Assembly (NCBI GenBank): GCA_009599575.1
Contig: VWND01000001.1
Location: forward strand, 3,030,100 to 3,094,099
Direction: 5' to 3'
DNA: 64,000 nt
Source: Blumeriella jaapii
Lineage: Eukaryota; Ascomycota; Leotiomycetes; Helotiales; Drepanopezizaceae
The notes under the pieces were generated by a model. It was not told where the DNA came from, did no database searches, and worked only from the letters and a program-made list of their open reading frames with translations. Of this stretch, positions 24,200 through 37,100 are shown in pieces. The stretch's first letter is position 1; each line of letters begins with the position of its first letter. Both the position numbers and the translations under genes were made by a program.

Positions 24200-27100
24200 G
24201 TTTATTTTGTTCGAGCTGCATTCGATCAAAGCAAACAGTGTACGTACGTATAGCAGAATTGGTTATGTTTGAGAAACTGTAATAGTAACGCGTAAAAACG
24301 TCACAAAATCTTTTGGCTCGCGGAGCAAGTCTTTGAAAAATATTACGGCCTTTCGCTCGGTTCGAAGAAAAGCGTTTGGTCGAATTTTCTTAGGCTAACC
24401 AAGGAAACGTCTGATCGCGCGGCGGCATAGCATTAAATGCAATAGAGTTTTAAGCTTTTTTGCATTTGCAGCGCAGTTCGGCGTCGGTATAATTATACTT
24501 AACGTGATATTATTCGTAGTTTTCATAAATAGTTTTGATCGCCAAATAATAATAAAGCAGTCGTTTCGGCATATCGAGCTTCGGCAAAGATTTGACTGCG
24601 TAAATCGGATTCTACCGCTTATAGTTCCGTAAGAGCTTTCTGCTGGCTATTTTTTATCAGCGGCTTCGATGCGAATTTCGCATTTTCCTAAAATCGGAGC
24701 GTATTTTATTTATAATAGGTTCGGACGCAAGGCTTTTATTTCAAAAGGTTTTTTCCGCATCCGCATTTGCCAGTTTATCGGCGGCTTTGTTGCTTTTTAT
24801 ATTCGTATGGCCCGATGTTTATTTGATTTTTATATCGTATGTTTTTATCGCTTTTTGGCAGGCCAGAAAAGCTTATTAGAAAAAGAAAAAGAATATCCCG
24901 CGTATTTTTCAAATTATTAAAATGCTGTCGATATATATCTATAGCTTTTGCGTACGCACCTCGGCTAGCATGCTCGCAGCCTTTTGCAAGCTTTTTTTAT
25001 GCTTTTATCGCTTTTGCGTCGAAAACGTGAAAATAATCGTTTATCGAGCCGTATTCAAACGCTATTTGCCTACGGTTCTGGTATATAGCGTATTCGTAGC
25101 TTACGAAATAAGCGCCGTTTTTGTACTTTTCGCAGCCGTCCGAAAAAATCGTAACGTTTTCAAAAAGTAGTTCTGCCTATTATTTTTTGAAATTTTCCGC
25201 GGCTTTTTTTTTTTTTGACGTTTATAATAAAATCGGTGCGGCTGCCGGGCGAAAAGTGCGAAGAAACCAATTTAAATCGTAGGATTTATGAAAAAATACC
25301 GCCGAAGCGCTGAATCTTCGTTTTAGCGGCTATATATATGCCCGCGTGTCTGCTCCGAGAAATTACTAGAATAAGAATGCGTTGAACTAAAAAATGCGCT
25401 TCGTTTACGATTTGCAATTTTATCGCAAAGCGTGCTTTGGTTTTTTTTAAAGCCGCGCTTGCGGAAAAAAGGCTTGCGTTTCGTATTATTATAATAAAAA
25501 AGATGGTGCGCCATACAAGAAGTACTTTCCGTGCGGCTAAAGTAATAGTTTTCTGTATTAAATCGATATAACCGCCGAAACGGATGCTGATTTAGCTGTT
25601 TCGTCCGGTTCGGCGACCAGGTTTCGTACGGCCTGCGTATCAGATTTCGGTCCCAAACAATATCGAAAGAAAAATACAAGTAATTACTGCTTTTCGCAGC
25701 GCGCTGGCCGGAAAGCTATTATTAATTCGGCCGAAGCTTTTGATATATTGCGCCGTCTGTCGTGCTTTGCTTGCGCGTTTTTTAACGTATCGTTTAAAAA
25801 TGAGTTTTCGATCGAATCAGACTTTTAGCTAGCGCAGCGCGGATTGCTCGCTTTCTTTCGCCGTAGTAATGCAAAAGATCGTAATCCTATCGTCGATCAT
25901 AATCGGAAAAGCGTAGTTATTATTTTGCGTAATAATATATATCATTTCGATCTTTTCCGGCGCGAAAGCGATCTTATATTCGTTTTTCCATTCGAAAATA
26001 TCGCGAACGTTTTTCGCAAATAATTCGATATTATCGTTTAGGCTATATAAAATGCGATAAATCAGTATATCGTTTGCGTATTCAAAGCGAAAAATAAAAT
26101 CTTAGTTAAGTAATTCTGCTAGGTATAGCATATACAAAACCGGGAAAAGTGGCGACTTTTAAAAAGTGCCGTAGTAAACGTAGCTAAAATCGGTGGTTTT
26201 TTTTTCGAATCGTATTTGCATTCGTCGTTTCGTAAAAAACGATTTGATTAGTAAAAAAAGTGAAAAGGGCCACTTTTGGTCGGTTATTCTTTTAAGCAGA
26301 CGTCGGATCAAAACGGCGTCGAACGCGTTTTGCACGTTTAGAATAACAATCGTAATATGTTTTTTTGCGGCGAGCGTAATTTCGATATCGGCCGTAAAAC
26401 ACGCTGCCAAATCGAAAGCAGAGCGTTTCGGAAAAACGCTTTCGTATTATAAGCTAAGCAAGCCGATCGTAAACGCTGTTTACGCGATTTTGTTAGCGAT
26501 GATTTTCTCGAAGCCTTTAAATATACAAAAAAAAAAAGCGATCGGGCGCTACGAGCGTGAAAAAGATTTGTTCCGTTTATCAATTTTGATTATTATGGCC
26601 ATTTCGGCCAGCTTTTAAAAAGTCGGAAAATGATTCGTTGCGAAGCAGCGGTTAAACAAGCCGTGTATAGCGATTCGAACCTTTTTTCAGCAGGCTTTCA
26701 AAAGTCTTACCGTAATCCGGTTAATGCCCGGAGAAGTGCTGATAATTCTGATGCAATATTTTTTATTTCTTCGAACGATACGAAATCTGCTTAAAAAAGA
26801 TGGCCCGACTTTGCTTATTCGGTGAGAAAATCTTAATCGAGATCGTCGGTAGCTAAAAAGCGGCCAAATACTTCGTTTTTCAAAGCGTTGGTTTTGTTTT
26901 TAATATTTTTAATCACAACGCCGTTTATTACTAATAAAAAAGCTTTAAAATTCGTAATCATTCGGTGTCAGTTTATTATTTTATACAGCTTTTCGTTATT
27001 ATCGATTTCGTTGATAAGCTTTCGCTAATAATCTTTTTTCGCTTTGCGTATTATAGCGAAAAACTGCTTGGTTTTTTCGAGGATTTTACCGTCGTATATT

Positions 27101-28130
27101 ATTTTACGCGCTCGCAAATATTTGTCTTTGGCTTTTTAGCATTCGTCGGTCTATTATAAAATGGCTTGTAAACCTTTTTAAAAAAGCTTTCCGGCAGCTG
27201 TAATACTTTTTTAAAAAACCCGGGCCAGCGCAGCCGCGTATTCGTCTAGCTTTTCTAGCGTTGATAATATAACGAGGTTCGCAAATCGGCTGATTTTTGC
27301 GCGCATTAGGCTTGCGAATTTGCCGAGTTTTAAATCGGATACTTTGTAATATATCTGAGTCACGGGTATTTTCTTTTTGCTAAAAAAGATCGTTATTTAG
27401 ATTTCGTAGTTTAAGCCGCTGTGTATATCGTATCGTATCGTAGTAATCGAATTGAATACGTTCGAAAAAATAAGATTTAAAACGTATTTGTTATAAATAA
27501 ATTCGCTAGCGGCGCCGATGAAATCCATATCCGAAATAACAGCTCAATCCGCGAGATATTTTTTATTTTTTGCCGTATCCGACCCCGGCTTAAAAGTATC
27601 GTGTCGGGCATTAAAATCGCCGCTTATTATGCAATTGAAAAGTGATTCGAAATATGTTACGTAATTTAATACTTATTAAGTATAGTTTTATTTATACACG
27701 TTAAAAATGAAATATATATTTACGTTTAGCTAAAGCAAATTTTTGCTGTTAACTAATCGTCGTTGTTATAAGTTAAGTCCTGCGCTTTTTCGGATATAAA
27801 TCAGCATTCTAAAACGTATTCGCTCGAAGATTTCCTTTTCGGTTTCGTTTTATAAATCGATCGGTGCATACAAATCGTATAACGAATGGTTTTGTATTTT
27901 AGTTTCCGAAGCGCTTTAAGGTTTTTGCACGCAAATCACGTTTATGCGTTTTATATCGCACAAATGCAAAAGCGTGATATGCTTCGGTTGTCTTTTTTAA
28001 ACGTTTGCCTAGCAAATATTAAAATTTGTTTTTGAACTTTCGGTTGCGAGATTTTCCGCGTTGTTTATAAAAGTGTTTTATTATTAAAAAGTAAAAGTAT
28101 TAATATCGATGTTTATTTTTTTTGATTCGT
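24200..28130 (-). pseudogene. LINE ORF2: endonuclease-RT-RNase H (decayed)
   Basis: The apurinic-type endonuclease shows SGDFNARHDT at 27,622-27,599 and an HSGLNYEI motif downstream (usual SDHxxI). RT at about 26,420-25,900 reads VQNAFDAVLIRRLLKRI, then SPLFPVLYMLYLAELL and YANDI (YADD with Asp to Asn). RNase H at about 25,160-24,730 shows FSDGCEKYKNGAYF, DAKAI and GHTNIKSNKAADKLANA. A C-terminal C-x-C zinc-like segment (LRCKCKKA) is near 24,470. RNase H after RT and this C-terminus fit the Tad1/I group. It is inactive because of stops and catalytic changes. Confidence 0.88.
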
Positions 28131-28549
28131 TTGCGAAGGCTTAGAATTCATTTCGTAGCTAGTCTGATAAAAACGGGTAAATTGCTTTTGACGAAATAAA
28201 AAAAAGCGTGCTTTGCGAAAAGGCTATAAAAGCCGTATCGTCGAAAATCGAATATGCTTTTCGGCCAAAATGCTAAATATTCAACGATTGCTTTAAAGCT
28301 AAGTTCCGGATTAAGCGGCCCGAAAAAGTTACGTTTAGCGTTGTAGCCGCGGCGGGGATGGTAATTAAAAGCGCGGTGGTTTTTTGCTCGTATGCCGTTA
28401 CGGCGTTTCCGCGTTTTTTTTTTTCGGCCTGCGTTATTAAAAACCGGATTATTATTATTTAAAAAGATAAAAGCTTTAGTAATAAAAATGACCGCGACCG
28501 AATAAGCCGCTTTTTTCAGTCGCCGGACAGCTTTCAATTCCTTTTTAGT

Positions 28550-30030
28550 TGGTCGTATTATTTTACCGTTTACGCGGCGAAGAGCCGCAAAGCAACGTAG
28601 ATAATCCGCAGCGTATGGCTTATAATAGTTCGCGTATTGTAAAACTGTTTTGCAATTAAAGCCAGTCGGGCCATCGTGGTCTTATGTTCGGTTGCTATAA
28701 TAATTGCAACGAGCGTGTCGGATGTAAGTTAATAAGTTGCAAAAGCTTTGGCATTTAGGGTCGTGGCGAAGTATAGCCGGTTTTTTATCGATAAGCTTGG
28801 CTTAAGCGTTGACGCCGAAAAAAGTGAAGCTTTTAACTGGCTGTAGGAAAAAAATAATTCAGGTTTGCTTGCTTATAATTAGATTCGCTTCGTATCGGAA
28901 AAGGCGAATACTAATCGGCTTAATTTTAATCTGGATAAAAACTTCGTTTTTTATATGTTTTGAGCAGTAGAAAACGTCGCCGAATAGCTCCGGAACCGTG
29001 GCTGAAACGTTTTATACCGCGTAATTGTATTATTTTTTCGAAATGCGTACGGCGATGGCTCCGAATACTTTGCGAAAAACCTCGACGCTTTTTTAAATAG
29101 TAAAAAAGTCTTTGATTTTTAGGTCGATTGAATAAAAAGCCCAGTTTATTTTTATAAGCGTTAGGTTTTTGATCGCGTTTTTCGTTAGGCCCGGTATAAA
29201 CTTCGCGATTTTTTTGCCTAAAAACGAAAGTGTTAAGCTTGTTTAGCAAAATGCTTTCCGCCGACGTAATAAAAAAACGATAATTTTATCGAACTTTTGC
29301 TAGCTGATTTCCGATAAACGAATTCAAAGAAACGCGTAAGATTCCGCTGATAAACGGACGCGTTTGTTATTATGACTTTTTAGCGGTAATCGATTTTAAT
29401 TTTTCGAAGTTTATTAAAATTTTTAAAATTCTCCGTGAAACTCGATCTGTCCAAATGACTGATTTAGCAAAGAAAGAAGGAAAGTCGATGCTGCTTAGCG
29501 AAACGGCGAAAAAAATAATAAAAACGCGGATTTGCAAAAAAAAGATAAAGCCTTTTGCAAACTTTTCGGCGTACTGTCGCGCTTCGGGCTTTTTCTGCTG
29601 GTCCACGACGCTATCGGCAGCGGTCGCGAATTGTGCTTACATTTTGCGGCGTATTTGAGATTGTCGGTCTGCTTCGTCGAATTGGCTGATAATAGCCGAC
29701 GTTGCAATAATAAATATTCGCGCTCCGTGTTTTAAAGCGAAGAAAAAAGGGCGAGTGCTAAAAACATTCGCCTGCTTTCTTCTCTTAAAATGCAAATTCA
29801 ATTGAAACGGTAAGATTGCGTTTATAAAACGAGTGTACAATTCGTCGTGGTCGTGGTCGTAGTCGTCGGACGACCGAAAAGAAATAGAAGAAATTATTTC
29901 GCGAGCTGCACGGCGAACGCGACGAGCTTTCGAGCTGATTCCTCGAGATTCGGAAAAAAACGAGTTTCCCGAATCGAATGCAATGAATTTAGTGATTGTT
30001 GCGAACAAAAAGTAGAATCCGTGTATATGA
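28550..30030 (-). pseudogene. LINE ORF1: gag-like RNA-binding protein (decayed)
   Basis: This lies upstream of ORF2 in the minus direction. The N-terminal part includes SSDDYDHDHDE near 29,850. The middle reads KKPEARQYAEKFAKGF (about 29,590). Near the end, at about 28,760-28,640, Cys/His spacing (ARCNYYSNRT, then DHDGPTGFNC) looks like decayed CCHC knuckles with Cys to Tyr changes. ORF1 of such LINEs binds element RNA. Exact start and stop are not definable. Confidence 0.65.
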
Positions 30031-30062
30031 AGGATAGAGGGTTGTTTGTGCAAGCTCTGGTA

Positions 30063-30237
30063 GCAGTCAAGGTGCAAGCTAATTGAAATGAGGTCTTGGG
30101 CTAGGTCGATTTCGAGGGTTGCGAGAAGGCAGGCCGATGTGTTGAAACTCCGCAAGTTTGAAAGCAAAGGCGGGGTCGTCGGAAGGCTGAAATGGAAGAG
30201 GCCAAAAGCTGGTTGTTTGACCTTAGTATTATATGAC
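30063..30237 (-). mobile_element. Element B, copy B3: 5' leader part
   Basis: This is the continuation of B3 right of the LINE. It matches the complement of the B4 leader at about 43,578-43,760, ending ACCTTAGTATTA then only TATGAC of the 5' LTR. At 30,238 it changes abruptly to copia coding sequence on the opposite strand, so the 5' LTR is missing. Confidence 0.82.
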
Positions 30238-31403
30238 CAGTTGTTGAGGAGTATTTTCCAGAAGCCACACCACCAGCTGCGACTATTGCACCAACTGCAA
30301 TTGTACAGCCTGTTGCAGAACCAATTCAACCTCCAGAGACCACATATGTTCGCCAAGGCACCAGAATACGCGTTCCTTCCCGAAAGATTAGGGAGCAACA
30401 GCAACAGCAGCAGTTACTCACAACTGACGAGTTTTACGAATTTGAGAAAAGAAATATGGGAGAGGATAATATTAATATTTTGTTCTTTGCAAAAACTACC
30501 AAAACCAACTCTCTCGACGACTATATTGCAAGCTACCTTATACACAAGAAGAAGGCAGACGCTGAATGCTCAGTCAAGCTACGCCAAAAAGGTGTTATCA
30601 CAAACCCCGGCGAGCCTTTTGAAGCTTTTAGAAAAATGGAAGTAGAAGGCTTGATCGAGAAAAGCGTTTTTAAGGTTGTATAATACAACCCCACTTTCCA
30701 CCACGGCCGAATCTTTAATTCACGAATTGTGAATAAAGTCAAGGGCAAGAATACAGCTACACCATTCGAGAAATTTAGACTGGTAATCCAAGCTTACAAC
30801 GACGATGAAAAGTACGATATTTTCATTTAATTATCCATTATTCAGCGAAATAGCCAAAGATTGATTATAGCTCTCGCTCTAATCCTCGAACACACCTGCA
30901 ACGCTACACTGCATTTGAGGGATATCATTCAAGCTTATATGAGCGCTAATAAGTTTCTAGAAAAACAGATTCTAGCGCACCTTTTTAAAAAGCTACGATC
31001 TAGCTACCCAGAAAACTCGATTCTGTTGATTTATAAGCTTTTGTATAATATAGCAGAGGCAGGCACGCATTAGTGGGATACGTACTACAAGCACTATAAG
31101 AACAAGCTTTATATGACTACGTTAATATACGACCCCTGCTTACTTATTTCTACTACTCCTGCTTTCGCAATTGTGGGAATGCAAACAGACGACACGTTGC
31201 AGCTAGCAAATGAGGCTTTCTCAGCTTTGAAAAAGACCGAATTGCAAGCAGCAGATTCTAATGCAAAGCCTAAGGATACACTAAATGAAAGCAACGTTTT
31301 GACCTTCAACGAAGAAGCCTTATATAAGTCAAATAGCTTTATTTTTTTCAGACAGAAGGACCAAGCAAAGAAACTCGAGCTAATTAAAAACGATAAAAGC
31401 AAT
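30238..31403 (+). pseudogene. Ty1/copia reverse transcriptase fragment
   Basis: One frame (third frame) is open apart from three RIP-type stops (near 30,680, 30,830 and 31,070). It begins in the low-complexity linker before RT (EEYFPEATPP, a CAG-encoded Gln run near 30,395). RT motifs are SRIVNKVKGKNTATPFEK, LVIQAYND, IIQAYMSA, LLYNIAEAG and the catalytic GMQTDD (fungal copia form of YxDD). It is split at 31,403 by C1; TSD CAAT at 31,400-31,403. No integrase, protease or gag is present, so this is a fragment. It is GC-normal. Confidence 0.9.
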
Positions 31404-31670
31404 TGTAAAACGGTGATACCTTGTATTAATGAAAGTTGGTAGTTTTAGCTATGGTCGAGGCATGGACCCCTCCGAAACCCCCTGCCACTGACTACCTTCA
31501 ACAGGTATAAGAGCAAAGCACCCCCTTAAATAATACTATAAGCACGCAGTCCAATTCATATCTTCACTCATTCCTCTTTTCCTTTCTTCAGTCTCTTTTA
31601 AGAATTTTCTAAATTATTTTATTTATAAATATATAGCCGTATCAATCTGGTTTTCCTACCTATTTTTACA
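31404..31670 (+). repeat. C1 5' LTR
   Basis: The LTR is 267 bp, from TGTAAAACGGTGATACC to CCTACCTATTTTTACA. A TATA-like GGTATAAGAGCAAAGC is near 31,504. The first 170 bp are hardly RIP-mutated; decay starts within the LTR. The following TTTAATAACCTACGC is a decayed form of the C2 primer-binding site. Confidence 0.9.
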
Positions 31671-32414
31671 TTTAATAACCTACGCAAAAATTCAAACTTC
31701 GGTGTTTCGTTTTTATATATTCGCCGATGTATTTCTCAAATTCATAATCAAAATCGACTTCGATATTTCGCTACTACGGCTTAAAAAATCTCTTATATAA
31801 TATTATTCGCAGCTATATTATATAAAAACCTTTAATAGCTTCTTTTATTTTACGCACAATTATTAAATTACAAAAGTGTAATATATTTTAGAAACGTTTG
31901 AAATTACGGTCAGGCAATCCTGAACCGTACGAAATTTAAAATACGAAAATCGCTTTTTTGTTTAAAAAAAACAAATCGAATATTAATTCGTACGCTTCGA
32001 CCGCTGCGCCCGGCCTTTTTAAACTAAATTTCTTTTGGTCAAACGCCTGGCGAAAACTCAACCTTCTGATTTTACGCTTTATGATTATAGCAATTACAAT
32101 TTGCGGCTTTTTATTAAAAATAGTAAAAAAATGGCTATACGTGTATTAATTTAAGCCACGGAATATCGAAACCGTGGATTATACAGCAATATTATATTAA
32201 TCCAATTAATCTATTAAAAAACAAATTTTTTAATACGTTATTTAAATATTTAAACGCAACTTTATCTTATTTAATTCTTTTAAAAAACACAAAAACCTTT
32301 TTAATAGCTTTTTTATTAAAAACGATTTTTTTCACACTGAAAACCCTTAATTTGCAACTCCAGAAAATATTCATTTATTTAATTCAAACCCCACCAACAT
32401 TTTTATTAATACTA

Positions 32415-33730
32415 TAAACAACGACGCTTTTCGTTTTTTTATGCGAGGCCGCATGCTTTTTTCTGGCTTCTCTAATGCATTTTCATTTAATAGCGCCAAC
32501 GTTACCGATTTTATCGAAAAATATAAAAAAACCTGTGAAAATTTCGAAGTTTTTAAAACTAAAATGTTCGATAAACTTTTTCGTTATTATAATCTAATTA
32601 CTAAAGATATTATCAAATCGATAAATAAATAAAAGGCTATTAAAACTCGAAACTAGCGTAAATTAATTAAAGTTTTAAAATCGGAATTTCGAAACTACGA
32701 TCGCTAGCAAATTCGCGATACTATCGCTTTTCTTAAATAGTTTATTATAATAACTCGCCAAGCCAAAAAAGTCAAAGCTTATTATCGTATTTATACGAGG
32801 ATTTCTAACGTTTTCGTTAACAAAAAGGTTTTAAGCGAAGTTAAACAAGAAAAATTGTTTTTATTTGGCTTTTCAACCAGCATTCGCAACAAAACTATTA
32901 AGTATTTTAAAATTAATAAACAAAACTCTAAAACCTTCGATCAGTATTTCAAATTTGTAAAGTTCGTTTTCAAACAAAATTAAAACGAACGTATTATTAA
33001 AGCTATAAACCAAAAGAAATCTTCTTCCCTCATTTATAAGAAAAACGTAAAAGCTTTAATATAAAAATATGCCTAGCTATTAAAAGTTACCGAAATCGTC
33101 AAAAAACAATTAATTATTATATTATTTAATCGTTTTGCAAAACCTATCGGCTTGGAAAAGCTTAATAAAAATATCGAAACTTTCGTATTAAAATTTACCG
33201 ATATTAAAATTCAAAAACTTTAAAGCAAAATCGAAAATCTTATGCAATAGCAAAAAAACTTTTTTACGTTAACTTAAATAATAAAAACGATTAAAATAAT
33301 TCTTACAATAATTATTCTTTTTAAAATGCGCGAAGCGATCAGCTTCGCTAAGCCATCGTAAAAATAATAGCTGCCCAATAACAATCTTTTCGTACTAACG
33401 ATCAGAATCAGCGAAATATTAATTATAATAACGATTATTAAAAGAAAAAAAAAAACCAACGCGGAAATCAAAATCGCGGCTATTAAAATAATAAAAATAC
33501 TTATTAAAACAGACTTCGTAATTTTAAATATGAATTTTATAACAACAGAAAAATTTATTGCGAAAAACCTTATATTCGTTTTAAATGCAAAGCATTTAAT
33601 TTTTATATAAACAATAATATTTGCTATATTAATAAATACGAAACGATCTGTTTCGGACCGACGGAAGCAGATATAAGCCTTTTTAACAAAGCTGAGAATC
33701 AAAGCTAATTAAATATTATTCGCTTAAAAA
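32415..33730 (+). pseudogene. C1 gag (decayed)
   Basis: An ORF remnant from about 32,441 reads MRGRMLFSGFSN and NSANVTDFIEKYKKTCENF, matching C2 gag. A decayed Cys/His region follows near 33,530 (YCEKPYIRFKC). The 5' leader from 31,671 to about 32,414 shows no ORF. Confidence 0.72.
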
Positions 33731-34199
33731 TAAAAGATACGAAATAAAACGATTGCTTAAAAAACAAAAAAAATGCAAAAACGATTTTTATTAGTAAAAA
33801 AAAAAACATTCCAAAAAGCGTACTAATTAAAAAAAAATCTTTTATCCCAAGTATAAATAAAATTCAAATGTATAAATAAAAAACAAATATATATATTGCT
33901 AATGCAATTATCGCATTTGCAAATATTATAATTGCATAATCAAACCAGCGAATTATAAAAAAGCAAAATGCTTCTGTTTTATTCGCCAAATTAATTAATA
34001 TAAAAAAAAACGTTAAAATCGAAAAAAAAAAAGATTTTGAAATTCGAAAAAAAACCGATAAAACTATTAAAAAAACGCTTATAATAAAAAAAATTAACAA
34101 TAATATAAAAAATATCGACACCGACATTTTAGTTCAAATCATTCAAAAAGTACCAGCCTTTAAACGCCTATCATTAATGCGAAGCGAAAAATAAATCGA

Positions 34200-37100
34200 C
34201 AAATATATCAGCTCCGAAACCGTCGACGAAGCTATTAAAAAAATTATAAAACAAAAAATTAAATTGAAATTCAACGATTTATTTAGTATAAAAGAAAAAT
34301 TCGACAAAGTTATTAACAAACAAATCCTTGTATTAAAAAAAAACGAAAAAGTTAAAATCATTCGAAAAAAAAACGATTTTAAATTAAAAAAAAACCAAAA
34401 AGAAATTTACAATATCGCAATTAATTTAACCGATAAGAAAAAATCCTCGGAAAAAGTCAGCTTTTTGGCTTTCGCTATAAAAACCTAGAAATCAAAACGA
34501 CGAAACTATTTTTACACGGCTATAAAAGCGCTAAAAAAAAAAATTATATTTAAAAAAAGTACGACCGCCCTCGTCTTACTCGACAATAAAGCCGAAGTCA
34601 ATTGCATAAACCAAAAAACGGCCGAAATTAATAATATTCCGATTATCACCGACAAACGAATAATTTATATTATCGTTAATAAAAATATTATTAAATTTAA
34701 TAAAATTGTACGAAATATAAAAATCGACGTCGAAAGTATTATTATTTATAAAAACTTTTTAATAATAAAAAAATACTTTTATTCTATTATTTTTAAAATG
34801 CTTTGGATTTTAAAAAGTCTCGTTAATTTTAAATACACCGAAAACGGCCAAATAAAAGCTTTTTTCTGAAACTAAAACCGATTTTTTCAAAATCAAATCA
34901 CCGTCGCTAGCGACAAAATCTTTTTAATCGACGTTTTATCAGGAAACGAATAGCCGGTTTTAATTTCAGAACAAACGCTAAATTATAACAAAACCTGGAA
35001 AATATTCGGCTAAAAGCATTTACGTCGCTAATCGAAATAATATCGCGAATAAAATTAGCTAATATTAATATTTTTGGCTATTAATTCGGAAATAAAAGTT
35101 CCGAAGATTTTGTTTTCGTATTAAACAAACCCGACTTATATATTTTATCTTTTTATATTAATATTAGCATTTTTTACAAACGCAAAGCTAATAAAATACG
35201 ATTCGTAAATCTTAGCGAATCCGAAAAAAATATTTTCGAAAAAATAAACGATTGATTTGAAAAAAATAAAGCAACAAAACCATTTTAATTAATTATTAGC
35301 GAATTTAAAAAGCTTATCACCGGCCGATTTTCCAATTTATTATTTGACAGCCGATTTACAAAAAAACGATTTAATAATTTAGTAATCGGAATCTAATTTC
35401 TGCCAAAAAAAAAAAAAATTTTATACGAAGTTTTACGCAACCGAAAAAAAGCTATAGCTTTCGATTTTATCGAAATAAGCCAATTCAGCTTTGACGTTAC
35501 GCTTTATATCGATATCAAAACCGTATTTTACGAAGCTTAGCAAAAAAAAACCTTTTCAGTTTTTAAAGTTTTTCAAAATAAAATAATCGAAATGCTAAAA
35601 AAACGAATTAAGCAAAAAATCTTCGAATTTTGCTACGGCTTATACAAAAACAAATGGTTTATCGTTGCGAAAAAAAAGAAAAGCATTTATAAACTTATTA
35701 CCGCAGTCGTCGAAATAAACAAAATAACGATACGAAACGCTAACGTGCCATTTAATATCGATTAATTTTCAAACGAATTCGCAAAACTAACGATCGCTTT
35801 TTTTTTCGATTTATTTTCCGGCTACGACTATTTAATATTTAATCTACGATTTCGAAATATAACGGCAATTTAAATTTCAATCGGTTTATTACGTATAACG
35901 AAAATACTTATAAAAGCTATTAATTTAATCGTTCAATTCGTAAAAATCGTATATAAAATCTTTATAATTTGCATTTTTGATATTGCTTTTTTTTACGTTA
36001 ACGACGTTAAAATAAAAAGTTTCAGATTATATTATAATAATAATAAAATCTTTTTTAAAATTCGACGTTATATAATAAAATATATTTAAAACATCGACAA
36101 AATTATAATTTGCTTCGAAAAAGCCAAAGCTATTATTGGCCCTCGATTAAAATTTTGCATGCTCGAAATAAATATCGTCGGTTATATAATTAACAGCGCT
36201 AGCCGCTATTTTTAACGAAAAAAATTAAAAAAATCTGCGAATAAAAAAAATGTAAAAATATTACCGAAGCTAAAGTTTTTATTAGCGTTATGATTTATTA
36301 TCGCAATTGAATTAAAAACTTTTTTTAAAAAGCTGCATTTATTTACGCTACGATAAAAAAAAAAATCGATTTCGTTTAAAAAAAAAAGCAAAGCAAAGCT
36401 ATAAAAATCCTTAAAAACGACTTTTTATCGGTTTTATCGCTTATGCGAATCGATTACAATTTAAACGCAAAAAAAATCATTTTGATTATCGACGCTAATA
36501 TTTTCGGTTAAAAAGCTGTATTGTAATAAATCGACGAAAACAAAAAACGGCATTTTTTACGATTCGAAAGCGGCTTATAATTTTTCGCGAAAGCACGCTA
36601 CGATGCTATTAAACAAAAATGCTAAAGCGCTTTTAAAATAATAAAAAAAATAAAAAGCGAATTGTACGGCGTGCATTTTATTTTGAAAACAAACGCAAAA
36701 GTTTTTGTCGATTAATTAAATAAAAAAGCCAGCGATTTATTAAAAGCGCTCGTTATTAATTAAATAGCTTAAATGCGATTTATAAATTTCGAAATCAGGC
36801 ATATTAAAAAAACGATTAATATAGCGGCAAACGGCTTTTTTAAACGAAAACGCTTTTATTCGTTTGATTTCGCTAAACAAAGCAAATAAAATATCGACGA
36901 GTAAATCGCTAACGAAATCGGTTGCTTCGCTATTTGCGCTTTAAGTTTTATAAAACCAAAACCATTCGCGTTGTTATTTCGGCTGGCATCGCGAATAAAA
37001 AACATTAATTTTCGGGCCGAAAAAGCATTCGCGTTATTATTTCGGCTAGCATCGCGAATAGATTTGATCGAAAACGATCGGAATAAGCCGATTAACGACG

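Larger units (their letters stand above)
23734..30048 (-). mobile_element. Tad1-like LINE (non-LTR retrotransposon)
   Basis: This is a 6,315-bp minus-strand LINE bounded by a perfect 14-bp target duplication TGCAAGCTCTGGTA (23,720-23,733 and 30,049-30,062). The 3' tail at the left edge is a TAC/TAT trinucleotide run (complement of ATAGTAGTAATAGTAGTATT). It holds a gag-like ORF1 and an ORF2 with endonuclease, RT and RNase H. It has moderate RIP-type decay. It inserted in B3; joining the flanks restores continuous B internal sequence. Confidence 0.92.

Noticed and set aside
29847..30086. Plus-strand ORF with a Val run at the LINE 5' end
   Set aside because: It is antisense to the Asp/His-rich stretch of LINE ORF1 and crosses the LINE/B boundary.
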